The position numbers and the translations under genes were made by a program. The notes beneath the pieces are model-generated. The model was not told where the DNA came from. It ran no database searches and saw only the letters and a list, made by a program, of their open reading frames with translations. Below are positions 7,998 through 17,378 of a stretch of DNA of 64,000 nucleotides, piece after piece. This DNA comes from Butyrivibrio fibrisolvens. GTDB lineage: Bacteria; Bacillota; Clostridia; Lachnospirales; Lachnospiraceae. Every line of letters begins with the position of its first letter. Position 1 is the first letter of the stretch. Location of the stretch: the NCBI RefSeq assembly GCF_023206215.1, contig NZ_CP065800.1, positions 3,348,001 through 3,412,000 of the forward strand. The letters run 5' to 3'.

Positions 7998-9416
7998 ATG
8001 GCTAATACCTATTCAAACAAAGACAATTCAAAATCCCTAATCGCACCACGCCCTTTCTATGGCCATGTTCTGGCCGTTGCTGTTCCTATCATGATTCAGA
8101 ACGGCATAACCAATCTTGTTGGTATGCTGGACAATCTCATGGTAGGTCAGCTCAGTACAGAAGCCATGTCCGGTGTTTCAATCGTCAACCAGCTACTATT
8201 TGTATTCTATCTGTGCATATTTGGAGGACTTGCCGGAATCGGCATATTCAGTGCCCAGTTTTGGGGCAAGAAAGACCTTAAAGGAATGCAGTACACTATG
8301 CGCGCTAAGATGATCCTTGCATTCATAATCACTATAATAGGCGTACTGGTTCTGTATATATTCAGAACATCCCTTATCGGAATGTTCCTTCATGAAGGTG
8401 GTGACACAGGGGATCTGGAGCTCACATTGCAACATGCCATCTCTTACCTTCTCGTAATGTACGCAGGACTTCTTCCTATGGCTATCACCAATGTCTATGC
8501 CTCTACTCTTCGTGAGACAGGCCAGACTCTTGTACCCATGAGTGCGGGAATCATAGCAGTATTTGTAAACCTTATTGGTAACTATATCCTTATTTATGGT
8601 AAGTTTGGTGCACCTGCTCTTGGAGTTACAGGTGCTGCTCTTGCTACAGTGATATCAAGATTTATAGAGATGTTCATAGTTGTCTCTTGGACACATAACA
8701 ATCCTGATAAGAACCCCTATATCAGAAGATGCTATAGCAGTATGTATATTCCTTCTGATCTTGTATTTAAGTTCATAATCAAAGGTGCTCCACTCCTTGC
8801 CAATGAAGCACTCTGGTCTATAGGAACCACTATGCTCGTTCAGTGCTACTCTGTAAGAGGACTTAATGCAGTAGCTGCTTTTAACATATCCAACTCCCTT
8901 GCCAATGTATTCAATATAGTATTTATAGCAATGGGAAGTGCCACATCCATACTCCTTGGTCAGGAACTCGGTGCAGGAAGACTGGATGGCGCCAAGCTGT
9001 ATGCACTAAGACTTACGACCTTCTCTGTGATACTAAGCTCTATATCCGGTTTGATGTTATTTATAATAGCTCCTGTATTCCCGGATCTATATAACACTAC
9101 AGATAATATCAAGCACATAGCTTTGGGCCTACTACGCGTCAACGCAGTATGTATGCCTTTGTATGCATTTACAAACTCCGCATACTTCACCATCAGATCC
9201 GGCGGCAAGACTTTTATCACATTCCTCTTCGACAGTTGCTTTTGCTGGGTAGTATCTTTTCCTGTTGCATTTGTACTATCCCGCTATACGAACATGCCTA
9301 TCATATGGATGTTCCTAACTGTTCAGTCTATGGACCTGCTTAAATCTGTGATTGGTTTCATAATCGTAATGAGGGGTAAGTGGATACACGACCTTACTAA
9401 ATACGCAGGGAACTAG
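7998..9416 (+). CDS. MATE family efflux transporter
   Basis: 472 residues with about twelve hydrophobic segments and the two-fold repeated layout of the MATE (NorM/DinF-like) family. Typical features are the first helix region VAVPIMIQNGITNLVGMLDNLMVGQL, described here by its parts VPIMIQN and LDNLMVG, and the second-half match LGQELGAGRLDGAKLYA. These proteins export cationic compounds in exchange for Na+ or H+; the substrate cannot be read from sequence. It is transcribed divergently from lexA and is a single-gene unit closed by the bidirectional terminator at 9467-9513. Spacing to lexA (about 290 bases) leaves room for its own promoter. Confidence 0.9.
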   Translation: MANTYSNKDNSKSLIAPRPFYGHVLAVAVPIMIQNGITNLVGMLDNLMVGQLSTEAMSGVSIVNQLLFVFYLCIFGGLAGIGIFSAQFWGKKDLKGMQYTMRAKMILAFIITIIGVLVLYIFRTSLIGMFLHEGGDTGDLELTLQHAISYLLVMYAGLLPMAITNVYASTLRETGQTLVPMSAGIIAVFVNLIGNYILIYGKFGAPALGVTGAALATVISRFIEMFIVVSWTHNNPDKNPYIRRCYSSMYIPSDLVFKFIIKGAPLLANEALWSIGTTMLVQCYSVRGLNAVAAFNISNSLANVFNIVFIAMGSATSILLGQELGAGRLDGAKLYALRLTTFSVILSSISGLMLFIIAPVFPDLYNTTDNIKHIALGLLRVNAVCMPLYAFTNSAYFTIRSGGKTFITFLFDSCFCWVVSFPVAFVLSRYTNMPIIWMFLTVQSMDLLKSVIGFIIVMRGKWIHDLTKYAGN

Positions 9417-9466
9417 CTTCGGGCGGTAGCCCCCCAAAACAAGTCCCAGCTCTCGGGCAGGCGAAG

Positions 9467-9513
9467 AAAAAAGCCACCCAGCTCTCGGGTGCCTGAGAGC
9501 TGGGTGGCTTTTT
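9467..9513. terminator. Bidirectional intrinsic terminator
   Basis: A perfect stem AAAGCCACCCAGCTCTC...GAGAGCTGGGTGGCTTT flanked by A-run and T-run sits between the convergent MATE and hybrid-kinase genes, so it can serve both strands. A partial copy of the stem (CCCAGCTCTCGGGCAGG) lies just before it at 9445-9461. Confidence 0.9.
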
Positions 9514-9522
9514 CTTTGGTCA

Positions 9523-11466
9523 CTACCCGCGTTCGATCTTCTCTTCCGGTAGCAGCTTTAGCAGCAGCTTTTCAAGTTCCTCAGAATCCACAGGTTTGGA
9601 CATATATGATACGAATCCTTCCTTGAGATACATCTTCTCAGCTCCTGGCGTGGCATTGGCAGTAAGAGCTACAACAGGGGTTGCATAGCTAAGAGCCATA
9701 TAGTCATTCTTTAGAAGGTGAAGCGTCTGTATACCATCAGGTTCCGGCATCATATGATCCATGAATATAATGTCATATTTTTTCTTCTTGGCTTTCTCTA
9801 TAGCTTCCGTTCCGCCTCCTGCACTATCTATCTTGATCTTGGTCCTTTTAAGAAGTCCTACGAACACTTCAATATTCATCCTGTTGTCATCAACAACGAG
9901 AACATTGGCAGTCGGAGCCTTGAAAAGTTCTTTGTATGTCGCATTATTTACTGTATACTTTCTTATAGCTTCTTCAAGATCGCCTATCGGTTCATCAGAT
10001 ATTACTACTTGTGGCAATAATATTGTAAAGGTAGACCCTTCACCATAGACGCTTTCTACGCTTATCTGACCACCCATGGCATCCACAAGTCTCTTTGTAA
10101 TAGATAATCCAAGACCTGTTCCTTCTATATGACGATTTTCTTTTTCATCGGCCCTGTTATAACTGTTGAATATCTCTCCTATATCCTCTGGTTTGATGCC
10201 AATTCCTGTATCCTTGACTATTATGCATAGATTGAACTTGCCGTCTATATATCTTTTTTCTGCCACAAAGGTAATGGTACCTCTGTTAGTGTACTTGACA
10301 GCATTGGTAAGGACATTGGTTATTATCTGCATGATCCTTACAGAATCACCATACAGGATTGATGGAAGGTCTTTACTAACCTTATTCTCAAAATCAAGTC
10401 CGTCCTGTCTTGCTCTTGATATCAGAAGACTTATACAGTCTACAAGAAGCGGGGCAAGATTATATTCATCTACCTCAAGTTCAACTTTGGATTTGGCAGA
10501 TCTATCCACATCCAGCATGTCGTTGATAAGTGACATGAGCATACGTACAGCATTCCTTATACTGCTTGCATAGGCTTTGATATCGGGGCTCTTAGTCTCT
10601 CTTTCAATAAGTTCTGCCATTCCGGATATGGTATTGATAGGAGTCCTGATCCTATGTGACATCAAAGACAAAAACTCAGACTTTCTCTCACCGGATGCCA
10701 CTGCTATTATCTTCTGGCTATGGACTCTTATCATACTGACAGCAGCTTCAACCACTACAGAGATAAGCAGGAGCATAAGTCCCAATACGTATACAAGGGA
10801 GGATGTTGCAGCTATATCATTGAACTCTCTTATAAGCTCTATTACCATCATTATCATGAAGATGATAAGTCCCATGATAACCGCCTTATGCTCTTTGATC
10901 CTGCCACTTACTATATCTATGATCGTGATAAAAAGAACGCTTGAAAGTGACATCAATATCACTATAAAGGTGTAAGTAAGTGTCCCGGCAAAATATACTA
11001 CCCCCGTGTAATGAAGAAATGACACCGTAGCAGCATATACGAAGCACATATCTTCCATTATCTTATAGAATCTTGTGTATCTACCGGCATGAAGACAGTC
11101 AGCAAAAAGAAGAAATGGTACCGGAAGAACTACAAGGATCTGGCATGAGGTCTCAAACATTCTGGCATAATCAGCAGATTCATACTGCATAAAGGTATTG
11201 CTGGACGGTGTCGAACCAAGCCTCCACAAACATACGCAGAAGATTCCCATTGCAAGGTACAGAACTGCCGAAGGTCTCTTTGTAACAAAGGCAAAATATG
11301 ATGAAATAAGTATAGTTATTATTGATATCGATCCCAAAACCAGAGTTATCATGGATGACATCATTGTATTCTTGGCATAATATCCCCATATTCCGCCCTG
11401 AGAGCCTAGTATTACTTCTCCAACCCAGCCTTTGAACATGGACTCTGATTCGAATTCGATAGTCAC
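9523..11466 (-). CDS. Hybrid sensor histidine kinase, 3' part of a frameshifted gene
   Basis: 647 residues: several membrane helices (about 30-245), HisKA, HATPase_c and a C-terminal receiver. The H-box reads MSHRIRTPIN; the acidic residue usually following His is Arg. ATP-site motifs NAVKYTN, DTGIGIKPEDIGEIF and GTGLGLSI are intact, and the receiver has DD, the MDHMMPEPDG phospho-Asp site, TANA and the SKPV Lys. The apparent GTG start (11466) overlaps the stop of the upstream frame. Alignment with the neighbouring paralogue shows that both frames are one gene split by a one-base loss at 11482-11486. The intact gene would span 9523-11915 (about 797 residues). No Hpt domain, unlike the paralogue. 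Confidence 0.85.
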   Translation of the reverse strand: MTIEFESESMFKGWVGEVILGSQGGIWGYYAKNTMMSSMITLVLGSISIITILISSYFAFVTKRPSAVLYLAMGIFCVCLWRLGSTPSSNTFMQYESADYARMFETSCQILVVLPVPFLLFADCLHAGRYTRFYKIMEDMCFVYAATVSFLHYTGVVYFAGTLTYTFIVILMSLSSVLFITIIDIVSGRIKEHKAVIMGLIIFMIMMVIELIREFNDIAATSSLVYVLGLMLLLISVVVEAAVSMIRVHSQKIIAVASGERKSEFLSLMSHRIRTPINTISGMAELIERETKSPDIKAYASSIRNAVRMLMSLINDMLDVDRSAKSKVELEVDEYNLAPLLVDCISLLISRARQDGLDFENKVSKDLPSILYGDSVRIMQIITNVLTNAVKYTNRGTITFVAEKRYIDGKFNLCIIVKDTGIGIKPEDIGEIFNSYNRADEKENRHIEGTGLGLSITKRLVDAMGGQISVESVYGEGSTFTILLPQVVISDEPIGDLEEAIRKYTVNNATYKELFKAPTANVLVVDDNRMNIEVFVGLLKRTKIKIDSAGGGTEAIEKAKKKKYDIIFMDHMMPEPDGIQTLHLLKNDYMALSYATPVVALTANATPGAEKMYLKEGFVSYMSKPVDSEELEKLLLKLLPEEKIERG

Positions 11467-11915
11467 AGTTTTACCGGCGTCTTTTTATATAATTTGGCAA
11501 AAACATGTGCTGTGGGACTTGTCCTTGATCCGATACCGGTCTCTCCGGGTTTAAGCGAGTATTCTGTTCTTAATTCATCTTCTATGTATATCTTTACGAT
11601 AGATATATAACCTGTTACAGCAAGCCATTTTCCCTCTTCTATCGTATCCGGAAGTCTGTTGACTATCACAACCCTTCCATCAGGAGTTGAGAATTTGGCC
11701 GGCAGCTCTTGTATATCTGACAAGCTATCATCCTGTACCTGCTTCCATCCGGTGTTATAGCGTACAAACTCGTACTCATTGTCGCCAAAGTCATTGAACC
11801 TTATACTCTGGCGTACAACCAGCATGACAACTACAGATACGACAGCAACAACGCATCCTATCATCAATATCTGATATAAATTCAGTTTTGGAGTCTTCTT
11901 GATATCAGTAATCAT
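11463..11915 (-). CDS. N-terminal sensor part of the frameshifted hybrid kinase
   Basis: 150 residues: one membrane helix (about 15-37) and an extracellular domain that matches residues 1-160 of the paralogous kinase next door (GWKQVQDD against GWEQVLAD; LPDTIEEGKWLAV against LPDSITEHSWLSI). The frame ends at TGA 11465-11463. If the run of five A at 11482-11486 (minus strand) had six, the frame would read Lys-Lys-Asp-Ala-Gly-Lys-Thr-Val and continue straight into the downstream kinase. The paralogue has the equivalent Lys-Asp-Asp-Ile-Gly-Lys-Asn-Ile at this place. GAGG lies 7 bases before the ATG. It starts 28 bases after the end of the upstream kinase. Confidence 0.8.
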   Translation of the reverse strand: MITDIKKTPKLNLYQILMIGCVVAVVSVVVMLVVRQSIRFNDFGDNEYEFVRYNTGWKQVQDDSLSDIQELPAKFSTPDGRVVIVNRLPDTIEEGKWLAVTGYISIVKIYIEDELRTEYSLKPGETGIGSRTSPTAHVFAKLYKKTPVKL

Positions 11916-11943
11916 CCGAAAACCTCATATCTTATTCAGATCT

Positions 11944-14900
11944 TTATTCAGATCCTTCCGCCTTGATCGCCTTGATTATTCTGTCATTATCAACTGCTGC
12001 AAGTCCTTTCTTTATAAGAGCTACCTTCTTTTTATCTTCATCACCAAGCTTATATCCTGCAAGTTCATTAAGTATCTGCTCTATGCTGTCATAGTCAAGG
12101 CTTATGGCGCACTCTTCTATGGCCGAATACGCATCTTTTAGTTCATCAGGAGTTATCTCCATAAGACTATCCTCATCAGTCGCCACTTCATGTTCCTGAC
12201 AGATAGCTTTTAATCTGTCTGTAAGCTCTATATATTCTGTAAGAAGCTTCGGTACACCATTCCAGAAAGTCTCCACGTCTCCCTGATCTCCGCGCTCTTC
12301 AAGAAAGGCAGCATGCTCTGACAAGGTGCCGCATCCTATGACTCTTGCATTGGACTTAAGAGCATGAACTTTGATGACACCGTTTTTAAGATCCTTAGAA
12401 TTGATAAGATCATTAAGCATCTGTATATTATCATCAGAAGTATCTACAAAAGTCTTAACAGCATTAACAAAAAGCTCTTTGCTTCCGCAATATTTTATTC
12501 CATTATCAGTATTAATTCCGTCAACACCCTTGATACTGTCAAAGACATCATCATAAGGGCAGCTCTCATCCACTACCTCAGGAGGGCTTTGGGCCATATC
12601 TTCACAATATGTCCACAGCATCTTCTCAAGATCAAATGTCTTAACAGGCTTAGATAGATAATCATCAAATCCCATCTTCAGGTACTCTTTCCTTGCACCT
12701 TCAAATTCATTGCCTGTAAGAGCTATTATTACTATTTTCCGATCAATCCTTTGGTAGTGTTTTCTTAGCATATTCATGGCTTTCTCGCCGCCCATACCTG
12801 GCATGCGATGATCCATGAAGATAACATCATATTGTTCTAATATAGCAAGGCTTACTGCCTCTTCACCGGATGTTGCAGTCTTTATACTTGCTCCGGTTCT
12901 TTTTAGAAGTCCCTCTATAACAGACAGATTCATAGTTGAATCGTCTACGCACAGGACGTTTAGTTTCTCCGAATAGTATCTTCCTTTTTCTTTTAATATA
13001 CTAAGATCCGGTTGTATAGGCTTGGTATTCCATCCTGCAATCTCTATCTCCCCAGCTTTTTTCTGTATTATGTCAAAAGAAAACTCAGATCCCTTGCCAA
13101 GTCTCGACCTGACGCTCAATCTGCTGCCCATTGCCTCTAACATCCTATTAACAACAACAAGGGACATGCCGCTTTGACCGTCTTTCTCTCCTGTGTTTTC
13201 AAAAGGATCGAAGATCTTCTTAAGGTCTGTATCACTTATTCCAACGCCTGTATCAGTAACTCTTATAGAAAGCATGACAAGATCATGCCCTGTCTCATCA
13301 GTCTTGTCCAGATCTTCTATAAAAGCCTCAAGCGTAACCTTACCTTCATCTGTGTAGTTTATGGCATTGGTCAGGATCTCACCTATCATTTTGCAGATCT
13401 TCTCATTGTCACCAAGAAGGAGTCTTCCCTTTATGCCGTGCTCCCTAAGTTCCATTTTCAGACCTTTTTTGTCAGCAATAGGTTCGAATATCTTGTACAA
13501 AGATGTTATAGCTATCTCTGCATCAAAGGTTTCTTCTATAAGATTGACATTGCCTGATTCAAGCCTTGAATAATCAAGGATCTCATTGACAAGCCTAAGA
13601 AGTGACTTACCATAATCTCTTATATTCCTGGCGTAGGCTGTTATCTCTTCTTCTCTTGATTCGCGCAGGATCAGCTCATCCATACCCATGATGGAGTTTA
13701 TGGGAGTTCTGATCTCATGGGACATACTGGCGATGAACTGGGACTTGGCTGATGATACTTCTTCTGCGACTATCCTGTCCCTTCTGTCTATTACATAAGA
13801 ATGGATCATATCAACAACTGCGCATACCATGATCATGATCATGCCAAGATTAACTATAGGAGTAGCAGGTGTGTCAGGCTTTATGGCAAAAAATACTCCC
13901 GCAATAATACCGGAAAAGGCAAATCCAAGATAACCGGATATCGTGATCTTATTTTCCACAAGTCTTTTTTTGAAAATATCTATAAATATAGTTATGAGCA
14001 TGTAGATTGTAGACAAGACTGCTCCGGCTACAAGATAAGGCATTGTGAATATAAAGGCCACATACCCCATATCATTAAGATAACCTGTAACCAACGATAA
14101 TGATGCGATCATAAGGGCACAGAACATATTGGACTTGTGATACCTTTTTTGCAAAAGGATATCAAGACTATATAAGAAAGGAATCGGGATCAGTGAAAAG
14201 ATCATATAGGCAGCATCGGATGCAACGCTGATATTATAGAACAGGAGCTGCCTTAGGTGGGAATCACACACTTCCCATGAAGAATAAAGTAATACGCCAA
14301 GTCCCAGGAATATGAACCTGCGACTTGTCTTACTATAAATACTCACGATAATGAGGATACTCAGAACTCCGATCGCTATAAAAAATACTATAAGAGGCAG
14401 TACAAACCCGGAATAATCCTTGATAGCGTAGTAATACCAGATTCCCATCTGATTGCCCATGACTACTTCATTGATATTATAGGCAAAAGAACTGTATGCA
14501 GAAGATCCGACTATCCTGATGTTTTTGCCTATGTCATCTTTGTGAAGCTGAACGAACAGATAGAAACTTGGAACAGTAGTCCTGCCATACTCTTCAAAGG
14601 TCCTGTAATAGGACTTTCTAAGTTGTCCATCTATATAGATGTAGATATTCTGACGGGTGCTTCTTATAGATAACCAGGAATGCTCTGTAATAGAATCAGG
14701 GAGTGTGCTTTGTATTTCGAATCTGTTACTTCCGTCTTTCACAGCATCGCCCGGGACTTCTGCGGGCACTATACTTCCATCTGCAAGTACCTGTTCCCAT
14801 CCTTGTGACAGCACACTATAAGAAAGCTCATTTTCAATGTAGTCATTGGATTTAAACAAACCACTTGAAAAGAGCTTAGCTGCAATTAAAACCAGCAAGA

Positions 14901-14946
14901 CGTAGCATATAATTGATTCAAAACTGAATTTGGTCTTACTAATCAT
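11944..14946 (-). CDS. Hybrid sensor histidine kinase with receiver and Hpt domains
   Basis: About 1000 residues. An N-terminal helix and extracellular beta-rich domain (about 40-160), then seven or so membrane helices (about 180-390) resembling 7TMR-DISM receptors. HisKA has a normal H-box (SMSHEIRTPIN). HATPase_c has NAINYTD, DTGVGIS and a weak second G-box (SGMSLVVVN). The receiver (about 660-775) has CVDDS, MDHRMPGMGG, LTGN and SKPVK. A C-terminal Hpt domain carries the phospho-acceptor in KVHALKSNAR. This is a complete internal phosphorelay; no output regulator is nearby, so the target is unknown. Start ATG 14946, with TTG 14955 as alternative; neither has a clear ribosome site. Likely operon with the frameshifted paralogue downstream. 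Confidence 0.88.
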   Translation of the reverse strand: MISKTKFSFESIICYVLLVLIAAKLFSSGLFKSNDYIENELSYSVLSQGWEQVLADGSIVPAEVPGDAVKDGSNRFEIQSTLPDSITEHSWLSIRSTRQNIYIYIDGQLRKSYYRTFEEYGRTTVPSFYLFVQLHKDDIGKNIRIVGSSAYSSFAYNINEVVMGNQMGIWYYYAIKDYSGFVLPLIVFFIAIGVLSILIIVSIYSKTSRRFIFLGLGVLLYSSWEVCDSHLRQLLFYNISVASDAAYMIFSLIPIPFLYSLDILLQKRYHKSNMFCALMIASLSLVTGYLNDMGYVAFIFTMPYLVAGAVLSTIYMLITIFIDIFKKRLVENKITISGYLGFAFSGIIAGVFFAIKPDTPATPIVNLGMIMIMVCAVVDMIHSYVIDRRDRIVAEEVSSAKSQFIASMSHEIRTPINSIMGMDELILRESREEEITAYARNIRDYGKSLLRLVNEILDYSRLESGNVNLIEETFDAEIAITSLYKIFEPIADKKGLKMELREHGIKGRLLLGDNEKICKMIGEILTNAINYTDEGKVTLEAFIEDLDKTDETGHDLVMLSIRVTDTGVGISDTDLKKIFDPFENTGEKDGQSGMSLVVVNRMLEAMGSRLSVRSRLGKGSEFSFDIIQKKAGEIEIAGWNTKPIQPDLSILKEKGRYYSEKLNVLCVDDSTMNLSVIEGLLKRTGASIKTATSGEEAVSLAILEQYDVIFMDHRMPGMGGEKAMNMLRKHYQRIDRKIVIIALTGNEFEGARKEYLKMGFDDYLSKPVKTFDLEKMLWTYCEDMAQSPPEVVDESCPYDDVFDSIKGVDGINTDNGIKYCGSKELFVNAVKTFVDTSDDNIQMLNDLINSKDLKNGVIKVHALKSNARVIGCGTLSEHAAFLEERGDQGDVETFWNGVPKLLTEYIELTDRLKAICQEHEVATDEDSLMEITPDELKDAYSAIEECAISLDYDSIEQILNELAGYKLGDEDKKKVALIKKGLAAVDNDRIIKAIKAEGSE

Positions 14947-15000
14947 ATCAAGCAATATATCGGTTTATCTTACTTGAAAACTTATAATAAAACATGCTCA

Positions 15001-15039
15001 AAAAAACTGCTGCCAGAACTTCCGTCCTGACAGCAGTTT
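15001..15039 (-). terminator. Terminator of the M13 peptidase gene
   Basis: On the minus strand AAACTGCTGTCAGG pairs with its complement ending GGCAGCAGTTT, followed by a T-run, 27 bases after the stop of the M13 peptidase gene. It also insulates the downstream hybrid kinase genes. Confidence 0.85.
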
Positions 15040-15066
15040 GCTTGATAAATCATCAGTTATTAAAAA

Positions 15067-17124
15067 TTATTTCCAAATACCTACACGGTCTTCGGGAGCT
15101 ACGTACATTCCGTCGCCTTCCTGGATATCAAAAGCTTCATAGAATGCGTCCATGCTGGATAATACAGCATTAACTCTGGCACGTCCCGGTGAGTGTACAT
15201 CCATCATAAGGAGCATGCTTGCATATTCGTAAGTCATCTTCTCAGCCCACATGTTAGCATATGATACAAATGCTTCCTGAAGGGCATCCTTGTCATGACC
15301 GATGATCTGAGTTACTGCATACATACCACCAAGGTCAGCGATGTTCTCTGTGATAGTAAGAGCACCATCAACAGTTGAACCTGTCTCTACTGAAGGGAAT
15401 ACATCATAGTAGTCGATGATATCCTGACACATATTGGTATATGTGATGTATTCATCTTCTGTCCACCATGGGTTGTAGTTGCCGTTAGCATCATACTGTG
15501 ATCCTGATGAATCAAATGCATGGCTGATCTCGTGACCGATTACTACACCGATAGCACCAAGGTTAGCTGCTTCTGAAGCGTCAGGATTGTAGAAAGGATC
15601 CTGCATGATACCTGCAAGGATTGTGATACCGTTGTTAGCAGGATCATAGAAAGCGTTGATAGTCTGAGGTGTAGCGATCCACTTTGTCTTATCAACTGGC
15701 TTTCCAAGAAGTGAAAGCTCATAAGCTACGTATCTCTGGTGCATTGTGATTGTGTTAGCTGTAAGTGATCCGCCCTCTTCCTTGCCGGCGATAGGAGCTT
15801 CAAGGCTTAAGTAGTAGCTGAAATCATCAGGATATCCAACTTTAACCTGAAGTGTATCAAGCTTGGCAATAGCTGCCTGCTTAGTAACATCACTCATCCA
15901 AGTCTGAGCACCAATGATGTTCTTGTACTCAGTGATGATCTCTGTGATCATGTTTGTAACTTCTTTTTTGGCTTCTTCTGAGCAGTAATTGTCTGTATAG
16001 AGAAGTCCATAGTTCCACTCAAGTGCTGCAGCAGTCTGAGCCATCCAGTAATACTCGTTAGGTCTTGCCTCTGTAATACCGTTGAGCTTGTTGCTAAGCT
16101 CTACTGTAAGATCATAAGCTGTCTGAGTTGTTATGGAAGCAAGGTCAGAAACGAGGACAGTTGCAGAATAGTCCTTGAGCACCTGAAGGTTATCTTCTGT
16201 AAGAAGGCTTGCGCACTCTGCAAACTTATCTTCATCAGGAACAAGGTATCTGTCCTGACCTGCAAATCCAAGAGCCTGCATATAGCTTGCCATATCAATA
16301 GATGGGAATGCAGCTATGATATCTGCTTCTGTATATACATTGTATATCTTCTCAATATCATAGTAGTCAGTTCTCTCAAGCTCTACAGAAGCAAGGTCTC
16401 TGGCAACCTTATCAGTATTGGCAACCATTCTCTGAGCATCAGCTTCTGAGAATCCGTTTACAACAAGAAGATTACCAAGATACTGATTATAAAGTTCAAT
16501 ATAAGCTTCATAGCCTTCTGTCTCATAGTAATCCTTGCCCATTAAAGAGTCGCCGGCGTCAGCTACAACTACATACTGTGTAGAGTCAAGATCGTCCTGT
16601 GATACATCAAATGAAGGAAGGATTGAACCATATCCACAGTCTACAGAGAGGCTCATTACAGCAGTAACATATTCTGTAAGATTCTGTGAATTTACAATAG
16701 CATCCAGATATGACTGGAACTCTCCAAGTCCATCAGCATTTCTTGCTTCTGTATCAGCATAAAGTTCATACAGATCATGAAGCTTCTGCTCAGGTGTTCC
16801 CTTTCCATAATTTTCTTTTGAATTAATTTCATTGAAGATCTCTTCCATCTGAACGTCCTGTTCATCAGAAAGTTCTCCAAACCATGACCACTGTGCACTT
16901 GTTGCAGGGATTTCATGAGAAGCGAATGTTGTTGCATTAACAACGTCATAGAAGTTATCCTTGTAGCTTGTGCCCGTAGCCTGAGACAGAGTTTCGAGCT
17001 GAGTCTCAATGCTTGTTGTAGCAACTTCATCAGCGAATGCTGTGATCGAAGCCTGAGGCACGATCATTACGGAAGCTGCCAGTATCACTGATAATAGTGA
17101 TTTAGATTTAGATAATCTGAGCAT
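15067..17124 (-). CDS. Secreted M13 family zinc metallopeptidase
   Basis: 685 residues with a cleavable signal peptide (basic start, hydrophobic core, cut near AFADE at about residue 32). The catalytic domain has the gluzincin motif VIGHEISHAFD near residue 530 and the third zinc ligand in ENIADLGGM, as in neprilysin and PepO. Length fits the family (630-700). The usual C-terminal Cys-x-x-Trp ending is replaced by VGIWK, as is common in bacterial members. It should be an exported oligopeptidase, perhaps for peptide nutrition. It is a single gene with its own terminator, divergent from a diguanylate cyclase. The ribosome site AAAGGA lies before the ATG. Confidence 0.92.
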   Translation of the reverse strand: MLRLSKSKSLLSVILAASVMIVPQASITAFADEVATTSIETQLETLSQATGTSYKDNFYDVVNATTFASHEIPATSAQWSWFGELSDEQDVQMEEIFNEINSKENYGKGTPEQKLHDLYELYADTEARNADGLGEFQSYLDAIVNSQNLTEYVTAVMSLSVDCGYGSILPSFDVSQDDLDSTQYVVVADAGDSLMGKDYYETEGYEAYIELYNQYLGNLLVVNGFSEADAQRMVANTDKVARDLASVELERTDYYDIEKIYNVYTEADIIAAFPSIDMASYMQALGFAGQDRYLVPDEDKFAECASLLTEDNLQVLKDYSATVLVSDLASITTQTAYDLTVELSNKLNGITEARPNEYYWMAQTAAALEWNYGLLYTDNYCSEEAKKEVTNMITEIITEYKNIIGAQTWMSDVTKQAAIAKLDTLQVKVGYPDDFSYYLSLEAPIAGKEEGGSLTANTITMHQRYVAYELSLLGKPVDKTKWIATPQTINAFYDPANNGITILAGIMQDPFYNPDASEAANLGAIGVVIGHEISHAFDSSGSQYDANGNYNPWWTEDEYITYTNMCQDIIDYYDVFPSVETGSTVDGALTITENIADLGGMYAVTQIIGHDKDALQEAFVSYANMWAEKMTYEYASMLLMMDVHSPGRARVNAVLSSMDAFYEAFDIQEGDGMYVAPEDRVGIWK

Positions 17125-17151
17125 ATATCTTTGTCCTTTCTAAAATGTCAT

Positions 17152-17172
17152 AACATCCTATCATAAGATGTT
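17152..17172. promoter_or_regulatory. Small palindrome upstream of the M13 peptidase gene
   Basis: AACATC-9 bases-GATGTT lies 28 bases upstream of the peptidase start codon. It could be an operator or a leader hairpin; no regulator can be named. Confidence 0.3.
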
Positions 17173-17378
17173 AATTGATAATCGCTACACCTACAGTTTA
17201 GCAATATATATATTGGCTTGCAAGAAAAAAGTATATTAAAATTAAACTTTTTAATCATTTTGAATATCTGCTGCAGCAAATGCCTGATATTCATATCTTA
17301 ATACGATACTTATTTTTTTATGATTCATGACGATATAGATATAAGACGTACCAAGTCCACTCAAAAGGAACACTACGT

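Noticed and set aside
9445..9513. Integron or attC-like site near the MATE gene
   Set aside because: The duplicated CCAGCTCTCGGG is explained by a terminator stem and a partial copy; no recombinase or cassette is near.
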